DNA from: Modestobacter sp. VKM Ac-2986
GTDB lineage: Bacteria; Actinomycetota; Actinomycetes; Mycobacteriales; Geodermatophilaceae
DNA length: 64,000 nt
NCBI RefSeq assembly: GCF_026967795.1
Contig: NZ_JAPVBH010000001.1
Location: 186,001 to 250,000, forward strand
Reading direction: 5' to 3'
Part shown: piece after piece, positions 37,005-46,522 of the stretch
How positions within the stretch are numbered: position 1 is the first letter of the stretch
How the letters are laid out: each line of letters opens with the position of its first letter
Notes under the pieces: generated by a model
Seen by the model: only the letters and a program-made list of their open reading frames with translations
What the model was told of the DNA's origin: nothing
Databases searched by the model: none
Made by a program: the position numbers and the translations under genes

Positions 37005-37879
37005 GCCTGGCCCCGCGGGTGGTCGTCGTGTCCCGGGCCACCGAGCTCACCGAGCTGGTGGCCCGGCACGGCACCCCGGCCGCCGCCGCGTTCTTCCTCC
37101 GCACCCGCGGCCGGGACGTCGACGACGTCCGGGCCCGGGACGCCGCCCAGACGCAGGCCGTGGCCACCGCGACCGCCGGGATCCCGCTGGACTGGCGCCG
37201 CGGCAGCGTGGAGCGCGCCGACCTCCCCCGCTTCCTGTTCGCCCCCGACGACGTCGTCCTGGTGGTCGGCCAGGACGGGCTGGTGGCCAACGTCGCCAAG
37301 TACCTCGACGGGCAGACCGTGATCGGCGTCGACCCCGAGCCCGGCCGCAACCCCGGCGTGCTGGTGCGGCACCGGCCGGACGACGTGGCCGCGCTGCTGC
37401 GCGACCGGCCGGCCCCGACGCCGCTGACCATGGTCGAGGCGGTCACCGACGACGGGCAGTCGCTGCGGGCGCTCAACGAGGTCTACGTGGGCTCCCCCAC
37501 CCACCAGACCGCCCGCTGGCGGCTCACCGCCCCGGGGGCCGAGCCGGAGCGTCAGGCGTCGTCCGGGCTGATCGTGGCCACCGGCACCGGGTCGACCGGC
37601 TGGTGCCGGTCGGTGTGGCTGGAGCGGCACAGTGCGCTGCGGCTGCCCGGCCCGGTGGAGCCCCAGCTGACCTGGTTCGTGCGCGAGGCGTGGCCGTCGC
37701 CGGTCACCGGCACGTCGTCCACCGAGGGGCTGCTCGGCCCGGACGACGCGCTGCGGGTGACCGTCGAGAGTGACCGGCTGGTCGTCTTCGGCGACGGCCT
37801 GGAGGCCGACCACCTGGACCTCTCCTACGGCCAGACGGTCACCCTCCGCCGGTCCGCCACCCACCTCTCCCTCGCCTGA
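37001..37879 (+). CDS. NAD kinase-like protein
   Basis: A 292-residue protein with the NAD/diacylglycerol-kinase fold. The usual GGDGT is GQDGL (90-94, [18 protein letters not shown]), the NE pair is kept in ALNEVYVG (159-160), and the adenine-site motif appears as ATGTGSTGW (193-201). Conserved Asp and Asn-Glu argue that it still binds a dinucleotide, although the changed glycine loop could alter activity. It overlaps the SPFH gene by 4 bp and lies under an NrtR-type operator, so an NAD-linked function is consistent from two sides. It is not necessarily the housekeeping NadK. It ends at a palindrome-type terminator. Confidence 0.8.
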   Translation: MSLAPRVVVVSRATELTELVARHGTPAAAAFFLRTRGRDVDDVRARDAAQTQAVATATAGIPLDWRRGSVERADLPRFLFAPDDVVLVVGQDGLVANVAKYLDGQTVIGVDPEPGRNPGVLVRHRPDDVAALLRDRPAPTPLTMVEAVTDDGQSLRALNEVYVGSPTHQTARWRLTAPGAEPERQASSGLIVATGTGSTGWCRSVWLERHSALRLPGPVEPQLTWFVREAWPSPVTGTSSTEGLLGPDDALRVTVESDRLVVFGDGLEADHLDLSYGQTVTLRRSATHLSLA

Positions 37880-37888
37880 GCCCCCTGA

Positions 37889-37912
37889 GGGCGAAAGTGG
37901 CCACTTTCGCTC
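37889..37912 (+). terminator. AGTGGCCACT-family palindrome after the NAD-kinase-like gene
   Basis: Perfect 20-bp palindrome 37891-37910 (GCGAAAGTGGCCACTTTCGC), extended by weaker pairs. Preceded by CTGAGG, as in the copy at 38453. Confidence 0.72.
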
Positions 37913-37923
37913 CCGGAGAGCGG

Positions 37924-38382
37924 TCAGTCGCGGAGGTTGAGCTGGTCGTGCTCCAGCGCGAAGGCGTCGAGCTCCTCGGTGGACGGCGTCCGGCCGTCGG
38001 CGTGCAGCTCGACCAGCCCGGTGAAGTACTCCTCCCGCGGGATGCCGGGGGTGAACAGGATCAGGAAGCGGGCGCCGACGTCGGGCCCGGCCGACCGGAA
38101 GCCGTGCACCCCCGAGCGGGGCACGTACACCAGGTCACCGGCGTGCGCGGTCGTCCACGCGCCGTTCGCGAGCACGGCCAGCGACCCCTTGAGCACGTGG
38201 AAGGACTCGCTGAACGTGCGGTGCAGGTGCGGGCCCGGCCCACTGCCGCCCGGCGGCATGGTCACCTCGAACAGGCCGAGGTCGCCGCGGGTCTGGCTCC
38301 CGGTGGCGATGAACCGGGTGCGGCCGGCGGACCCCTGGTCTGCGGCGCGGGACCAGGTGGCCGGGTCGGGCAGGTACGTCAT
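37924..38382 (-). CDS. Cupin domain protein
   Basis: A 152-residue single-domain cupin. Motif 1 fits G-x5-HxH-x4-E-x6-G (PHLHRTFSESFHVLKG) and motif 2 is VPRSGVHGFRSAG, so a metal-binding site is present. A C-terminal helical tail of about 35 residues follows. Substrate unknown; similar small cupins are dioxygenases, isomerases or sensors. It stands alone on the minus strand, framed on both sides by inverted copies of the same palindrome. Confidence 0.82.
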   Translation of the reverse strand: MTYLPDPATWSRAADQGSAGRTRFIATGSQTRGDLGLFEVTMPPGGSGPGPHLHRTFSESFHVLKGSLAVLANGAWTTAHAGDLVYVPRSGVHGFRSAGPDVGARFLILFTPGIPREEYFTGLVELHADGRTPSTEELDAFALEHDQLNLRD

Positions 38383-38452
38383 GCCCCGTGCCTACACCGG
38401 GGAGAGCACGGCCACCAGGAGGGCGCCGTCCCGGCTGGCCCCCACGACGGGA

Positions 38453-38470
38453 CGAAAGTGGCCACTTTCG
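38453..38470 (-). terminator. AGTGGCCACT-family palindrome after the methyltransferase gene
   Basis: Perfect 18-bp palindrome (CGAAAGTGGCCACTTTCG). Read on the minus strand it begins CTGAGGG shortly after the methyltransferase stop, as at 37889. Confidence 0.7.
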
Positions 38471-38481
38471 CCCTCAGAAGG

Positions 38482-39066
38482 TCAACGGAGGACGGCGACG
38501 AGGAAGTCGGCGTCCGGGGTGAACGGACGCAGGTCCCACGTGGACAGCAGCAGGTCGGGCTCCCAGCCGGTCGCCCGGGCGTCGGTGAGGAAGTCCTCGA
38601 ACTCGTAGCCGCGGCCGGCGCCGAAGCCGAACGCCGCCCGGCCGCCGTCGGCCAGGTGCGCCCGCAGCCGTCGCAGCACCTCCTGCCGGGTGCCGGGCGC
38701 CAGGAACGCCATCACGTTGCCGGCGCAGACGATGCCGTCGAACTGCTCGCCCAGGTCCAGCTCGGCCAGGTCGCCGACGAGCCACCGCGGGCCGGGGTGG
38801 TCGGCCTCGGCGGCGGCGATGAGCACCGGGTCGCCGTCCACGCCCACCACGGTGTGCCCGGCGGCGTGCAGCACCGCACCCACCCGGCCCGGGCCGCAGC
38901 CGGCGTCGAGCACCCGGGCCCCGCGCGGCAGCATCGCGTCGACCATCCGCGCCTCCCCGGCCAGGTCCGCGCCGCGGGCGGCCATGGCGCGGAACCGCTC
39001 GACGTAGCGGTGCGAGTGCTCCGGGTCGGACTGGGTGATCTGCGTCCATGCGCTCGGCTCGACCAT
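38482..39066 (-). CDS. Class I SAM-dependent methyltransferase
   Basis: A 194-residue Rossmann-fold methyltransferase. Motif I is VLDAGCGPGRVGAVL, followed by VVGVDGDPVLI (motif II acidic residue), DLAELDLGEQFDGIVCAGNVM and a C-terminal beta sheet ending at the stop. Substrate unknown. ATG at 39066 avoids overlap with the divergent dinB start (49 bp apart); the frame continues upstream but as an antisense shadow of dinB. Confidence 0.86.
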   Translation of the reverse strand: MVEPSAWTQITQSDPEHSHRYVERFRAMAARGADLAGEARMVDAMLPRGARVLDAGCGPGRVGAVLHAAGHTVVGVDGDPVLIAAAEADHPGPRWLVGDLAELDLGEQFDGIVCAGNVMAFLAPGTRQEVLRRLRAHLADGGRAAFGFGAGRGYEFEDFLTDARATGWEPDLLLSTWDLRPFTPDADFLVAVLR

Positions 39067-39115
39067 GGGGGCATCATCGACGGTCGGCCGGGACGCCGGC
39101 GGAGGGGGGAGGAAC

Positions 39116-40456
39116 GTGCGGCGCGAACCGAGCATCCTGCACCTGGACCTCGACGCCTTCTTCGCCGCGGTCGAGCAGCGCGACAAGCCCTCCCTGCGCG
39201 GCCGGCCGGTGGTCGTCGGCGGCACCGGCGGGCGCGGCGTCGTGGCCACCGCCTCCTACGAGGCGCGTGCGTTCGGCGCCCGCAGCGCCATGCCCACCGC
39301 GGAGGCCCGGCGGCTCTGCCCACCCGGGACGGCGTTCCTCGGCGGCCGGTTCGCCGCCTACCGGCGCACCTCCGACGTCGTCATGGCGCTGCTGCGCGAC
39401 CTGTCCCCGCTGGTCGAGCCGGTCTCCATCGACGAGGCCTACGTCGACCTGGCCGCCGGCGGGCACGACCTGAGCGTCGCCGGGCTCACCGCGATGGCGA
39501 CCGACCTCAAGGCGCGCCTGGCCGCGGCCACCGGCGGGGTCACCGGGTCGGTGGGCATCGGGACGTCGAAGTCGCTGGCCAAGATCGGCTCGGAGCTGGA
39601 CAAGCCGAACGGGCTGACCGTCGTCCCGGCCGGGACGGAGCTGGCGGTGCTGCACCCGCTGCCGGTGCGCGCGCTGGGCGGCGTCGGCCCGGTCACCGCC
39701 GAGCGGCTCGCCCAGATCAAGGTGAAGACCGTCGGCGACCTGCACCGGCTCTCCCTCGTCGACCTGACCAGTCTGGTCGGGCAGGCCAACGGCGCCGGGC
39801 TGTACCGGCTGGCCCGCGCCGACGACGACCGTCCGGTGGTCGCCGACCGGGAGGCCAAGTCCGTCAGCGCGGAGGAGACCTTCGCCCGCGACGTCACCGA
39901 CCCCGCCCGGCTGGCCGCCGAGGTCGACGCGCTGTCGGCCCGGGTCGGCACGCGGCTGCAGCGCTCGGGCACCTCCGGGCGCACGGTGACCCTCAAGGTC
40001 CGCCGCTACGACTTCAGCACCCTCACCCGCTCGCAGACCCTCGCGCACGCCCTCGACGACCCGCGGCAGATCGCCGAGGTCGCCCACCGGCTGCTGGCCG
40101 CCGTCGACCGCACCGGCGGGCTGCGGCTGCTCGGCGTCGGCGTCTCCGGGCTCTCGCCCTACGCCCAGGGCGACCTCTTCGCCACCGAGGCCGCACCGGT
40201 CGTGGAGCCCGTCGCCGACGAGCCGGACGTCGAGCCGGTGCCCGACGACCCGCGGCCGGGACCGGCGGTGCACGCCTGGTACCCCGGCCAGGACGTCGTC
40301 CACCCCGAGCTGGGCGCGGGCTGGGTGTGGGGCAGCGGGCTGAACCGGGTGACGGTGCGCTTCGAGGGCCCGCTGACCAGGCCCGGCCCGGTGCGGACGC
40401 TGGCCGCCGACGACCCGGCGCTGCAGCCGGGCGACCCCCCGGACTGGACCCCCTGA
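39116..40456 (+). CDS. dinB: DNA polymerase IV (Y-family)
   Basis: A 446-residue translesion polymerase. Catalytic motifs are DLDAFFAAVEQ and SIDEAYVDL, with the SVGIGTSKSLAKIGSELDKPNG block, a helix-hairpin-helix (LGGVGPVTAERLAQI) and the little-finger domain. The last 90 residues (HAWYPGQDVVHPELGAGWVW) are an extension typical of actinobacterial DinB proteins rather than a canonical beta-clamp tail. GTG at 39116 has a strong GGAGGGGGGAGGA upstream. Confidence 0.94.
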   Translation: MRREPSILHLDLDAFFAAVEQRDKPSLRGRPVVVGGTGGRGVVATASYEARAFGARSAMPTAEARRLCPPGTAFLGGRFAAYRRTSDVVMALLRDLSPLVEPVSIDEAYVDLAAGGHDLSVAGLTAMATDLKARLAAATGGVTGSVGIGTSKSLAKIGSELDKPNGLTVVPAGTELAVLHPLPVRALGGVGPVTAERLAQIKVKTVGDLHRLSLVDLTSLVGQANGAGLYRLARADDDRPVVADREAKSVSAEETFARDVTDPARLAAEVDALSARVGTRLQRSGTSGRTVTLKVRRYDFSTLTRSQTLAHALDDPRQIAEVAHRLLAAVDRTGGLRLLGVGVSGLSPYAQGDLFATEAAPVVEPVADEPDVEPVPDDPRPGPAVHAWYPGQDVVHPELGAGWVWGSGLNRVTVRFEGPLTRPGPVRTLAADDPALQPGDPPDWTP

Positions 40457-40517
40457 ACGGGTGGACCAGCCCGCTGGGGTGAGGCGCGCGGGCCCCCGGG
40501 CACGCCAGACTCCCCAC

Positions 40518-41201
40518 GTGCCCCTGGACCCCCAGTTCCCCTCGGACGACGACCACCTCGTCGCCCGGTCCCCGGGCGACCCCGCCGCGTCCGCGCAGGG
40601 CCCCACCGCCGACGGGCCCGACACCGTCGAGACCCTCCGCGAGCGGTCGCTGCGCCAGGCGGCCGAGCGGGGTGACGCCCCTGCCGCGCTCGAGCTGGCG
40701 CACCTGCTGCGCGAGGCCGGCCGGCACCTGGAGTCCTGGCACTGGGCGCAGCTGGCCGCCGACGCCGGCAACCCGACCGCCGCCGGGACCCTCGCCTGCT
40801 GGCGCTGGGTGGAGAGCCGCGACCCGGCGCTGGAGCCGCAGCTGCGCGCCGGCGCCGACCACTCGCACTCCGCCCGCGCCGGCCTGGCCGACCTGCTCCG
40901 CGTCACCGGTCGGGTCGAGGAGGCCCGCAGCGTCCTGGAGCGCGGCGCCGTCCGCGGTGAGGTCGCCAGCTGGCTGCCGCTGGGCAACATCTACCGCGAG
41001 GAGCTGGACGACGTCGTCGCCGCCGAGGCCGCCTACCGGGCCGGCATCGAGGGCGGGGACATCCACTCCCACCACAACCTCGGCGTCCTGCTGCTGGGCG
41101 CCGGTGACGTCGAGGGTGCCATCGAGCACTTCTCCATCGCCGCGGCCGGCGGCGACGAGCTGGCCGCCCGGGTGCTGCGCGAGGTCCTGTACGAGGGCTG
41201 A
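40518..41201 (+). CDS. Sel1/TPR-like repeat protein
   Basis: A 227-residue helical repeat protein. After a disordered acidic N-terminus of about 35 residues there are roughly five 34-36-residue helix pairs (APAALELAHLLREAGR, HWAQLAADAGNPTAAGTLA, AAYRAGIEGGDIHSHHNLG). Such repeats are protein-binding scaffolds; no partner can be named. The GTG at 40518 is the likely start but has no clear Shine-Dalgarno; the frame stays open to 40461. It follows dinB by 61 bp on the same strand and runs against tenA. Confidence 0.75.
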   Translation: MPLDPQFPSDDDHLVARSPGDPAASAQGPTADGPDTVETLRERSLRQAAERGDAPAALELAHLLREAGRHLESWHWAQLAADAGNPTAAGTLACWRWVESRDPALEPQLRAGADHSHSARAGLADLLRVTGRVEEARSVLERGAVRGEVASWLPLGNIYREELDDVVAAEAAYRAGIEGGDIHSHHNLGVLLLGAGDVEGAIEHFSIAAAGGDELAARVLREVLYEG

Positions 41202-41202
41202 G

Positions 41203-41874
41203 TCAGCCCAGCGGGTGGGCCCAGCTCTCCTGCTCGTGCGCCGACCGCCAGAACTCCAGCTCGTACCGGGTGGCCAGGGCGAACGCCCGGTGCATCGCCG
41301 GCACCGCCGACGGCGTGGCCGCCGCGGCGTCGTCGACCAGCTGCCGCGCCCGGCGGGTGGACTCCTGGAACGCCGGGTCGTCGTAGGTGGCGACCCAGCG
41401 GGCGTAGGGGTGCCCGGGCGTGCTGCGGGCGGTCGCGGCCAGCCGCACGCCGGTGTCGGCGTAGACCCAGTAGCAGGGCAGCACCGCCGCCGCGGCCACC
41501 TCGTAGGACGCCGTCGCGGCGGTGGCCACCAGGTAGGAGACGTAGCCCAGGCAGGTCGGTGAGTGCAGCAGCTCCGCGGACGCAGGGCCCAGCAGCTCCG
41601 AGCCCAGCAGGTCGGCGTGCAGTGCCGTCTCGACCGTGCGGGTCACCGACGCGGAGTCCGCCCAGAAGGCGGCGGCGTCGGGGTCCGGTGCCCGGGCGGC
41701 CAGCAGCGCCAGCGCCCGCGCGTACCCGGCGAGGTAGAGGGCGTCCTGCTCCAGATAGTGCCGGAACGCCGCCGGGGCGAGCGTGCCGTCGCCCAGCTCG
41801 GCGAGGAAGGCCAGCTCCTCGATCGCCGTCCGCAGGGCCGCCGTGGCGGCCCAGGCGTCGTCGGTGAAGCTCAC
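41203..41874 (-). CDS. tenA: TenA family thiaminase II/aminopyrimidine aminohydrolase
   Basis: A 223-residue all-helical TenA protein that salvages pyrimidine from degraded thiamin. The probable catalytic cysteine is in AAVLPCYWVYADTG, and YELEFWRSA near the C-terminus holds the conserved glutamate. GTG at 41874 overlaps the thiD stop by 4 bp, so it is chosen over a GTG four codons upstream. It is the last gene of the riboswitch-controlled thi operon. Confidence 0.92.
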   Translation of the reverse strand: MSFTDDAWAATAALRTAIEELAFLAELGDGTLAPAAFRHYLEQDALYLAGYARALALLAARAPDPDAAAFWADSASVTRTVETALHADLLGSELLGPASAELLHSPTCLGYVSYLVATAATASYEVAAAAVLPCYWVYADTGVRLAATARSTPGHPYARWVATYDDPAFQESTRRARQLVDDAAAATPSAVPAMHRAFALATRYELEFWRSAHEQESWAHPLG

Positions 41875-42695
41875 GCCGCCCACCACCCGGCGAAGTGGTG
41901 CACCGGGCCGTGGCCGGAGCCGACGCCGAGAGCAGCACCCGCCTCCAACATCGACTGGAGGTGGTCGCGGGCGCGGTCGACCAGTGGCGCCCAGTCCGGC
42001 TCGCGGCCGGCCAGCCGGTCCTGCGCGGCCAGTGCGGCCAGGGCGGAGGACAGCGTGCAGCCGGTGCCGTGGGTGGAGGTGGTGTCCACCCGCGGGCGCC
42101 GGGTCTCCAGCACCCCGCCCGCGGTGACCAGGACGTCGACGCTGGTGTCCCCGCCCAGGTGGCCGCCCTTGAGCAGCACCGCCGCCGGCCCCAGCGCGAG
42201 CAGTGCCGTGGCCTGCGGGGCCAGCTCCTCGACCGTGGTGGCCGGTGCGACGTCGAGCAGTGCGGCCGCCTCGGGCACGTTGGGGGTGAGCAGGTCGGTG
42301 ACCGGCAGCAGGTCGGCCCGCACGGCGTCCACGGCCTCGGCCGAGATCAGCCGGTCACCGCTGGTGGCCACCATGACCGGGTCGCAGACCACCGGTCCGC
42401 CGGGCCGGCCGGCCAGGACCCGGGCGACCTCCCGGACGACGTCGGCGGTGCCGAGCATGCCGAGCTTGGTGGCGTGCACGGTGACGTCGGCGAACAGCGT
42501 CTCCAGCTGCTGCGCCACGAAGTCCGCCGGGACGCCGTGCACCCCGGTGACCCCCCGGGTGTTCTGCGCGGTCAGCGCGGTGAGCACCGCGGTGCCGTAG
42601 GCACCCAGTGCGCTGAAGGTCTTCAGGTCCGCCTGGACCCCGGCGCCCCCGCTGGGGTCGCTGCCGGCGACGGTCAGCGCGACCGCGGCCGTCAT
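41871..42695 (-). CDS. thiD: Hydroxymethylpyrimidine/phosphomethylpyrimidine kinase
   Basis: A 274-residue ribokinase-like enzyme that phosphorylates HMP and HMP-P. Visible are [21 protein letters not shown] (substrate loop), [23 protein letters not shown] and the anion-hole [18 protein letters not shown]. The ATG at 42695 overlaps the thiE stop (ATGA). With ThiM and ThiE it provides both halves of thiamin phosphate by salvage. Confidence 0.95.
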   Translation of the reverse strand: MTAAVALTVAGSDPSGGAGVQADLKTFSALGAYGTAVLTALTAQNTRGVTGVHGVPADFVAQQLETLFADVTVHATKLGMLGTADVVREVARVLAGRPGGPVVCDPVMVATSGDRLISAEAVDAVRADLLPVTDLLTPNVPEAAALLDVAPATTVEELAPQATALLALGPAAVLLKGGHLGGDTSVDVLVTAGGVLETRRPRVDTTSTHGTGCTLSSALAALAAQDRLAGREPDWAPLVDRARDHLQSMLEAGAALGVGSGHGPVHHFAGWWAA

Positions 42696-43336
42696 CGTCC
42701 GATCTCCTTGCGCAGCAGCCGGGCCGCCTCGGCCGGGTCGTCGGCCGCACAGACGTCGGAGACGACGCAGAGGCCGTCGACGCCGGTCACGAGCGCGGCG
42801 TTGTCGGCGTGGATGCCGCCGATCGCCACCGCGACCAGGCCCGCGGCCCGGGCGCGCGCGGCCAGCGCGCGGACCCCGGCGGGCTCCAGCGACTCCCCCG
42901 CGTCGGGCTTGGTGGGCGTGGCCCACACCGGGCCGATGCCGACCAGGTCCACGGTGCCGTCGGGGAGGGCCAGGACGGCGTCGAGCTCGGCGTCGCTGCC
43001 GGTGGAGACCCCGATCAGCGCGTCGGGCCCGAGCAGCGCCCGGACCTCGTCGGCGGGCAGGTCGTCCTGGCCGACGTGCACGCCGTCGGCGCCGGTGATC
43101 AGCGCGACGTCGACCGCGTCGTTGACGAACAGCGGTACGTGCGGCGTCATCTCGAGCACTTCCTGCACGGCGCGGGTCAGCGCCAGCAGGTCGCGCCGGC
43201 TGGCGGTCTTGTCCCGCACCTGGACGGCGGTGACGCCGCCGGCGACGGCCTCGGCCACCACCGCGGGCACCGACCGGGGCGCGCAGAGCAGGGTGTCGGT
43301 GACCAGGTAGAGCGTGGGGTCCAGTCGGCGGGTCAC
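42692..43336 (-). CDS. thiE: Thiamine-phosphate synthase
   Basis: A 214-residue TIM-barrel enzyme that joins HMP-PP and thiazole phosphate. Conserved segments are [20 protein letters not shown] (normally QLRxK), [27 protein letters not shown] and [16 protein letters not shown] at 43336 overlaps the thiM stop by 4 bp. The central gene of the thi operon. Confidence 0.95.
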   Translation of the reverse strand: MTRRLDPTLYLVTDTLLCAPRSVPAVVAEAVAGGVTAVQVRDKTASRRDLLALTRAVQEVLEMTPHVPLFVNDAVDVALITGADGVHVGQDDLPADEVRALLGPDALIGVSTGSDAELDAVLALPDGTVDLVGIGPVWATPTKPDAGESLEPAGVRALAARARAAGLVAVAIGGIHADNAALVTGVDGLCVVSDVCAADDPAEAARLLRKEIGR

Positions 43337-44124
43337 CAGCTCACCTGTGCCCGGGTCAGCGCGTCGCCGTCCACGGCGTCGAGGGCGTCCAGCCACAGGG
43401 CGGCGAAGGTGCCCGGGCCGGCCGCGGTCGCGGCGGCGGCCTCGGCGGCCAGTGCCACGTGGGCGTGGGCGGCGACGGTGCCGGTGAGCGCGTCCCCGGC
43501 GGCGGCGACGTAGGCGGCGACCAGCCCGCCCAGCGCGCAGCCGGCGCCGGTGGTGCGGGTGAGCAGCACCGAGCCGCCGCCGACCCGGACCACCCGGTGC
43601 CCGTCGGTGACCACGTCGACCGGGCCGCTGACCGCGACGACCGCCCCGGTGCGCCGGGCCAGCTCGCCGGCGGCCTCCAGCGCGTCCTCGGGACCGTCGA
43701 CGCTCTCCACGCCGCGGCCGCCCGTGCCGGCACCGGCCAGGGCCATGACCTCCGAGGCGTTGCCGCGGACGACGGCGGGCGACAGCCCGACCAGCTCGGC
43801 CGCCAGCCCGGTGCGGAAGGCGAGCCCGCCGACGGCGACCGGGTCCAGCACCCACGGGGTGCCGGCCTGCCCGGCGGCCCGTGCGGCGATGCGCATGGCC
43901 TCGGCGGTGCGCTGGTGCACCGTGCCCACGTTGACCAGCACCGCCGAGGCGACCGCGGCGAACTCGCCGGCCTCGGCCGGCTCGTCGACCATCGCCGGCG
44001 CCGCGCCCACCGCGAGCAGCGCGTTGGCGGTGATCGTCTGGACGACGGTGTTGGTCAGGCAGTGCACCAGGGGGGAGCTGTTGCGCAGCGCCGCGTGTGC
44101 AGCGCGCAGAGAGGTGGCGTCCAC
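43333..44124 (-). CDS. thiM: Hydroxyethylthiazole kinase
   Basis: A 263-residue kinase that rescues the thiazole moiety (THZ). Signatures are [47 protein letters not shown] and [12 protein letters not shown]. The GTG at 44124 directly follows the TPP riboswitch; earlier in-frame codons lie within the riboswitch and are rejected. First gene of thiM-thiE-thiD-tenA, all linked by 4-bp overlaps. No thiC or thiG is nearby, so this is a salvage set. Confidence 0.95.
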   Translation of the reverse strand: MDATSLRAAHAALRNSSPLVHCLTNTVVQTITANALLAVGAAPAMVDEPAEAGEFAAVASAVLVNVGTVHQRTAEAMRIAARAAGQAGTPWVLDPVAVGGLAFRTGLAAELVGLSPAVVRGNASEVMALAGAGTGGRGVESVDGPEDALEAAGELARRTGAVVAVSGPVDVVTDGHRVVRVGGGSVLLTRTTGAGCALGGLVAAYVAAAGDALTGTVAAHAHVALAAEAAAATAAGPGTFAALWLDALDAVDGDALTRAQVSW

Positions 44125-44129
44125 GCCGT

Positions 44130-44205
44130 GACATCCCTTCGCCAGCCGGAGCTGGAGCAGGTTCGACGGGTGTGCTCTCAGTCCCGGGCGGGACACCCCG
44201 TGTCA
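44130..44205 (-). promoter_or_regulatory. TPP riboswitch (THI element)
   Basis: Read on the minus strand: CACGGGGTG, then CTGAGA (44181-44176), ACCCGTCGAACCTG (44171-44158) and finally CGAAGGGATG (44141-44132). This is the conserved order of the THI box. The closing AAGGG is also the likely thiM ribosome-binding site, so ligand binding would block translation. Confidence 0.93.
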
Positions 44206-44470
44206 GCGGGCGACGCTAACACCACCGCCGGGACCGCCCGCGCCGTCGTGCTCCGGCCGACACCCCCTGCGACACGGCCACAACTGCCCGGTTCCGTATC
44301 CGGCCCGCCCTATGCTCGGCCGCCGGGAGGACTCCCGACGGCTGGTCGGCGGAGGACCCCGGTGACCGGCGCCGCTCACGTCCACCCCGTCGAGACCACC
44401 GCGTCCCCGGACCGGCCCCCCCCTGAGCGCGCCGGCCCCGGCGTGGTCCCCGTCCCGAGAGCACCTGCCC
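44206..44470. other. Divergent region between thiM operon and signal peptidase-LamG gene
   Basis: 265 bp containing the promoter of the thi operon and that of the rightward gene. CCTATGCT near 44310 could be a -10 for the rightward gene, without a matching -35. No further element seen. Confidence 0.4.
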
Positions 44471-45862
44471 ATGACCCCTGCCGTCCCCTCCGCGCCCGGC
44501 GCCGTGCGCACCGGTCTGCGCGGCACCGCGGGGGCGCTGGTCGTGAGCGTGCTGGCCCGCACCGTGCTGGGCGCGCTCGTGCTGGCCGTGCTGGTCGCCG
44601 CCGTCCCCACGGTGGTCGGCTGGCAGGCGGCGGTGGTCACGTCCGGGTCGATGGCACCCCGGGTGCAGCCCGGGGACGTCACGGTGGCCCGGCCGGTCGA
44701 CACCTCCGACCTCGCGGCCGGGCAGGTGCTGCTCGTCGACGACCCGGACGGCGCCGGCGGACTGCTGCTGCACCGCCTGGTGTCGGTGGAGGACGGCGGT
44801 CTGCGGCTGCGGGGCGACGCCAACCCGACGGCCGACGGCTCGCTCGTCGACCCGGCAGCGGTGCACGGGGTCGCCGCCCTGCGGCTGCCCGGCCTCGGCC
44901 TGCCGGTCCTGTGGGCGGCACAGCAGCGCTGGGTGCCGCTCGGTGGCGCCGGGCTGGCGCTGGCCGCCCTGCTGGGCCTGTCGGTGCTGCACCGCCCGTC
45001 GGTCGACCAGCGGCCCGACCGGGGTCCCCGGCGGGTGCGGCGCCGGTCGGTGGCGGTCCTCGCCGTCGCCGTCCTGCTGCCGGGCACCGGGGCGGCCGCG
45101 TACGGGACCGCCGCGGCGGCCTACACCGCCGCCACGGCCAACGGGCCCGACGTGTTCCGCTCGGCGCTGTACTACACCTGCACCTCCGGGTCGGCCGGCG
45201 CGGCGCAGTACCTGGACCTCCAGGAGAGCAGCGGGACCGTCGCGCGGAACCGCGGCTCCGCCACCGGTGACGGCACCTACGCGGGCGGGGTGACGCACGG
45301 GGTGGACGGTCCACCGTGCACCGGGGCCTCGCGGGCGGTCCGGCTGGACGGCTCCTCCGGCTTCGTCCACACCGGCGTCACCGTCGCGCTGCCGCCGGGC
45401 CAGACCTTCTCCACGCAGCTGTGGTTCTCCACCACGACCACGCGCGGCGGCCACCTGATCGGCTTCGGCAACGGCACCAACGGCGCCACGTCCAGCGTCA
45501 AGGACCGGATGGTCTACATGACCACCACCGGGCACCTCCGCTTCGGCGTCTTCGACGGTGTCCCGAAGACCGTCATCTCGCCGGCGGCCTACAACGACGG
45601 GAAGTGGCACCTGGTGACCGCCACCTTCTCCACGGACACCGGCATCCGGCTCTTCGTCGACGGCTCGATCGTCGCCTCCGACGCCACGATCACGGCGGCG
45701 GAGAACAACACCGGGTACTTCCGGGCCGGTTACGACAGCCTCCAGGGGTGGCCCGACGTGCCCACCAGCCACTGGTTCGCCGGCTCCATCGCCCACCTGA
45801 GCGTCTTCGCCGGCCGGCTGACCCGCGCGGAGGTCGCCGCCCAGTACGCCGCTGCCGGCTGA
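44471..45862 (+). CDS. SipW-type signal peptidase fused to LamG domain (1)
   Basis: A 463-residue fusion. The N-terminal part is a signal peptidase I of the ER/archaeal (SipW) type: membrane helix (about 20-48), catalytic Ser60 in TSGSMAPRVQPGDV, His101 in LLLHRLVSV (where bacterial LepB has Lys) and RGDANPTAD with Asp116. Two further membrane segments (about 155-173 and 193-210) lead to an extracellular LamG/concanavalin-like domain (about 240-463; FSTQLWFSTTTTRGGHLIGF, NDGKWHLVTATF). The LamG part may bind glycans or the processed substrate (inference). ATG start. A close paralogue lies at 48915; this copy has no adjacent substrate gene. Confidence 0.85.
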   Translation: MTPAVPSAPGAVRTGLRGTAGALVVSVLARTVLGALVLAVLVAAVPTVVGWQAAVVTSGSMAPRVQPGDVTVARPVDTSDLAAGQVLLVDDPDGAGGLLLHRLVSVEDGGLRLRGDANPTADGSLVDPAAVHGVAALRLPGLGLPVLWAAQQRWVPLGGAGLALAALLGLSVLHRPSVDQRPDRGPRRVRRRSVAVLAVAVLLPGTGAAAYGTAAAAYTAATANGPDVFRSALYYTCTSGSAGAAQYLDLQESSGTVARNRGSATGDGTYAGGVTHGVDGPPCTGASRAVRLDGSSGFVHTGVTVALPPGQTFSTQLWFSTTTTRGGHLIGFGNGTNGATSSVKDRMVYMTTTGHLRFGVFDGVPKTVISPAAYNDGKWHLVTATFSTDTGIRLFVDGSIVASDATITAAENNTGYFRAGYDSLQGWPDVPTSHWFAGSIAHLSVFAGRLTRAEVAAQYAAAG

Positions 45863-45970
45863 GGACGCGGACGGCACCGTCCGTTTCCCGCCCCCAGAGG
45901 GGTGAGACAGGTTGTCCGCGATGCGCTGACCTGGGAGTCTGGCCGCCCGAGACCCCAGGAGGAGGCCCAC

Positions 45971-46522
45971 GTGGACCCCGTCGCCGTGGCCTTCCTCGCC
46001 GTCGGCGGGCTGGGTCTGCTCGTGCTCGTCGTGTCCCTGCTCGCCGGGGAGATCGCCGAGCTCGGTGACGCCGACGGCCCGTTCTCGGTACCCGCGATCG
46101 CGGCCTTCCTCGGCGGCATCGGCTTCGGCGGGGCCGCGGCGACCGCGTTGCTGCCCGAGCTGCCGGGGGCGGCCACCGTGCTGCTCGCCCTGGTCGCCGG
46201 GCTGGTGGTCGCGCTGCCGCTGGCCGCCGGCGCCGTCCGGCTGTCGGCCTCGCTGCGCGACATGCCCACCGAACCGACCCTCACCCCCGACCGGCTGCTC
46301 GGCGCCCAGGGCGTCGTCGTCAGCCGGGTCCCGGCCGGCGGGTTCGGCGAGGTGCGGCTGGCGGTCGCCGGCCAGCAGCTCAAGTACCACGCCCGCAGCG
46401 ACGTCCCGTTGCCCGCGGGCACGCCGGTCTACGTCGTCGACACCCCCACGGAGACCTCCGTGCACGTCGTCTCGACCGCCCCGGAGACGACCCCCTTCCC
46501 AGACACCGGAGGAACCCCGTGA
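45971..46522 (+). CDS. NfeD-like membrane protein
   Basis: A 183-residue short NfeD-type protein: an N-terminal helix, two or three more membrane helices (about 35-100), then a C-terminal OB-like beta domain (LLGAQGVVVSRVPAGGFGEVRL to YVVDT). NfeD proteins pair with flotillins in membrane microdomains, and this gene overlaps the flotillin gene by 4 bp (GTGA). GTG at 45971 with AGGAGGAG upstream; a longer frame upstream is not conserved. No protease domain, so it is the truncated NfeD class. Confidence 0.86.
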   Translation: MDPVAVAFLAVGGLGLLVLVVSLLAGEIAELGDADGPFSVPAIAAFLGGIGFGGAAATALLPELPGAATVLLALVAGLVVALPLAAGAVRLSASLRDMPTEPTLTPDRLLGAQGVVVSRVPAGGFGEVRLAVAGQQLKYHARSDVPLPAGTPVYVVDTPTETSVHVVSTAPETTPFPDTGGTP

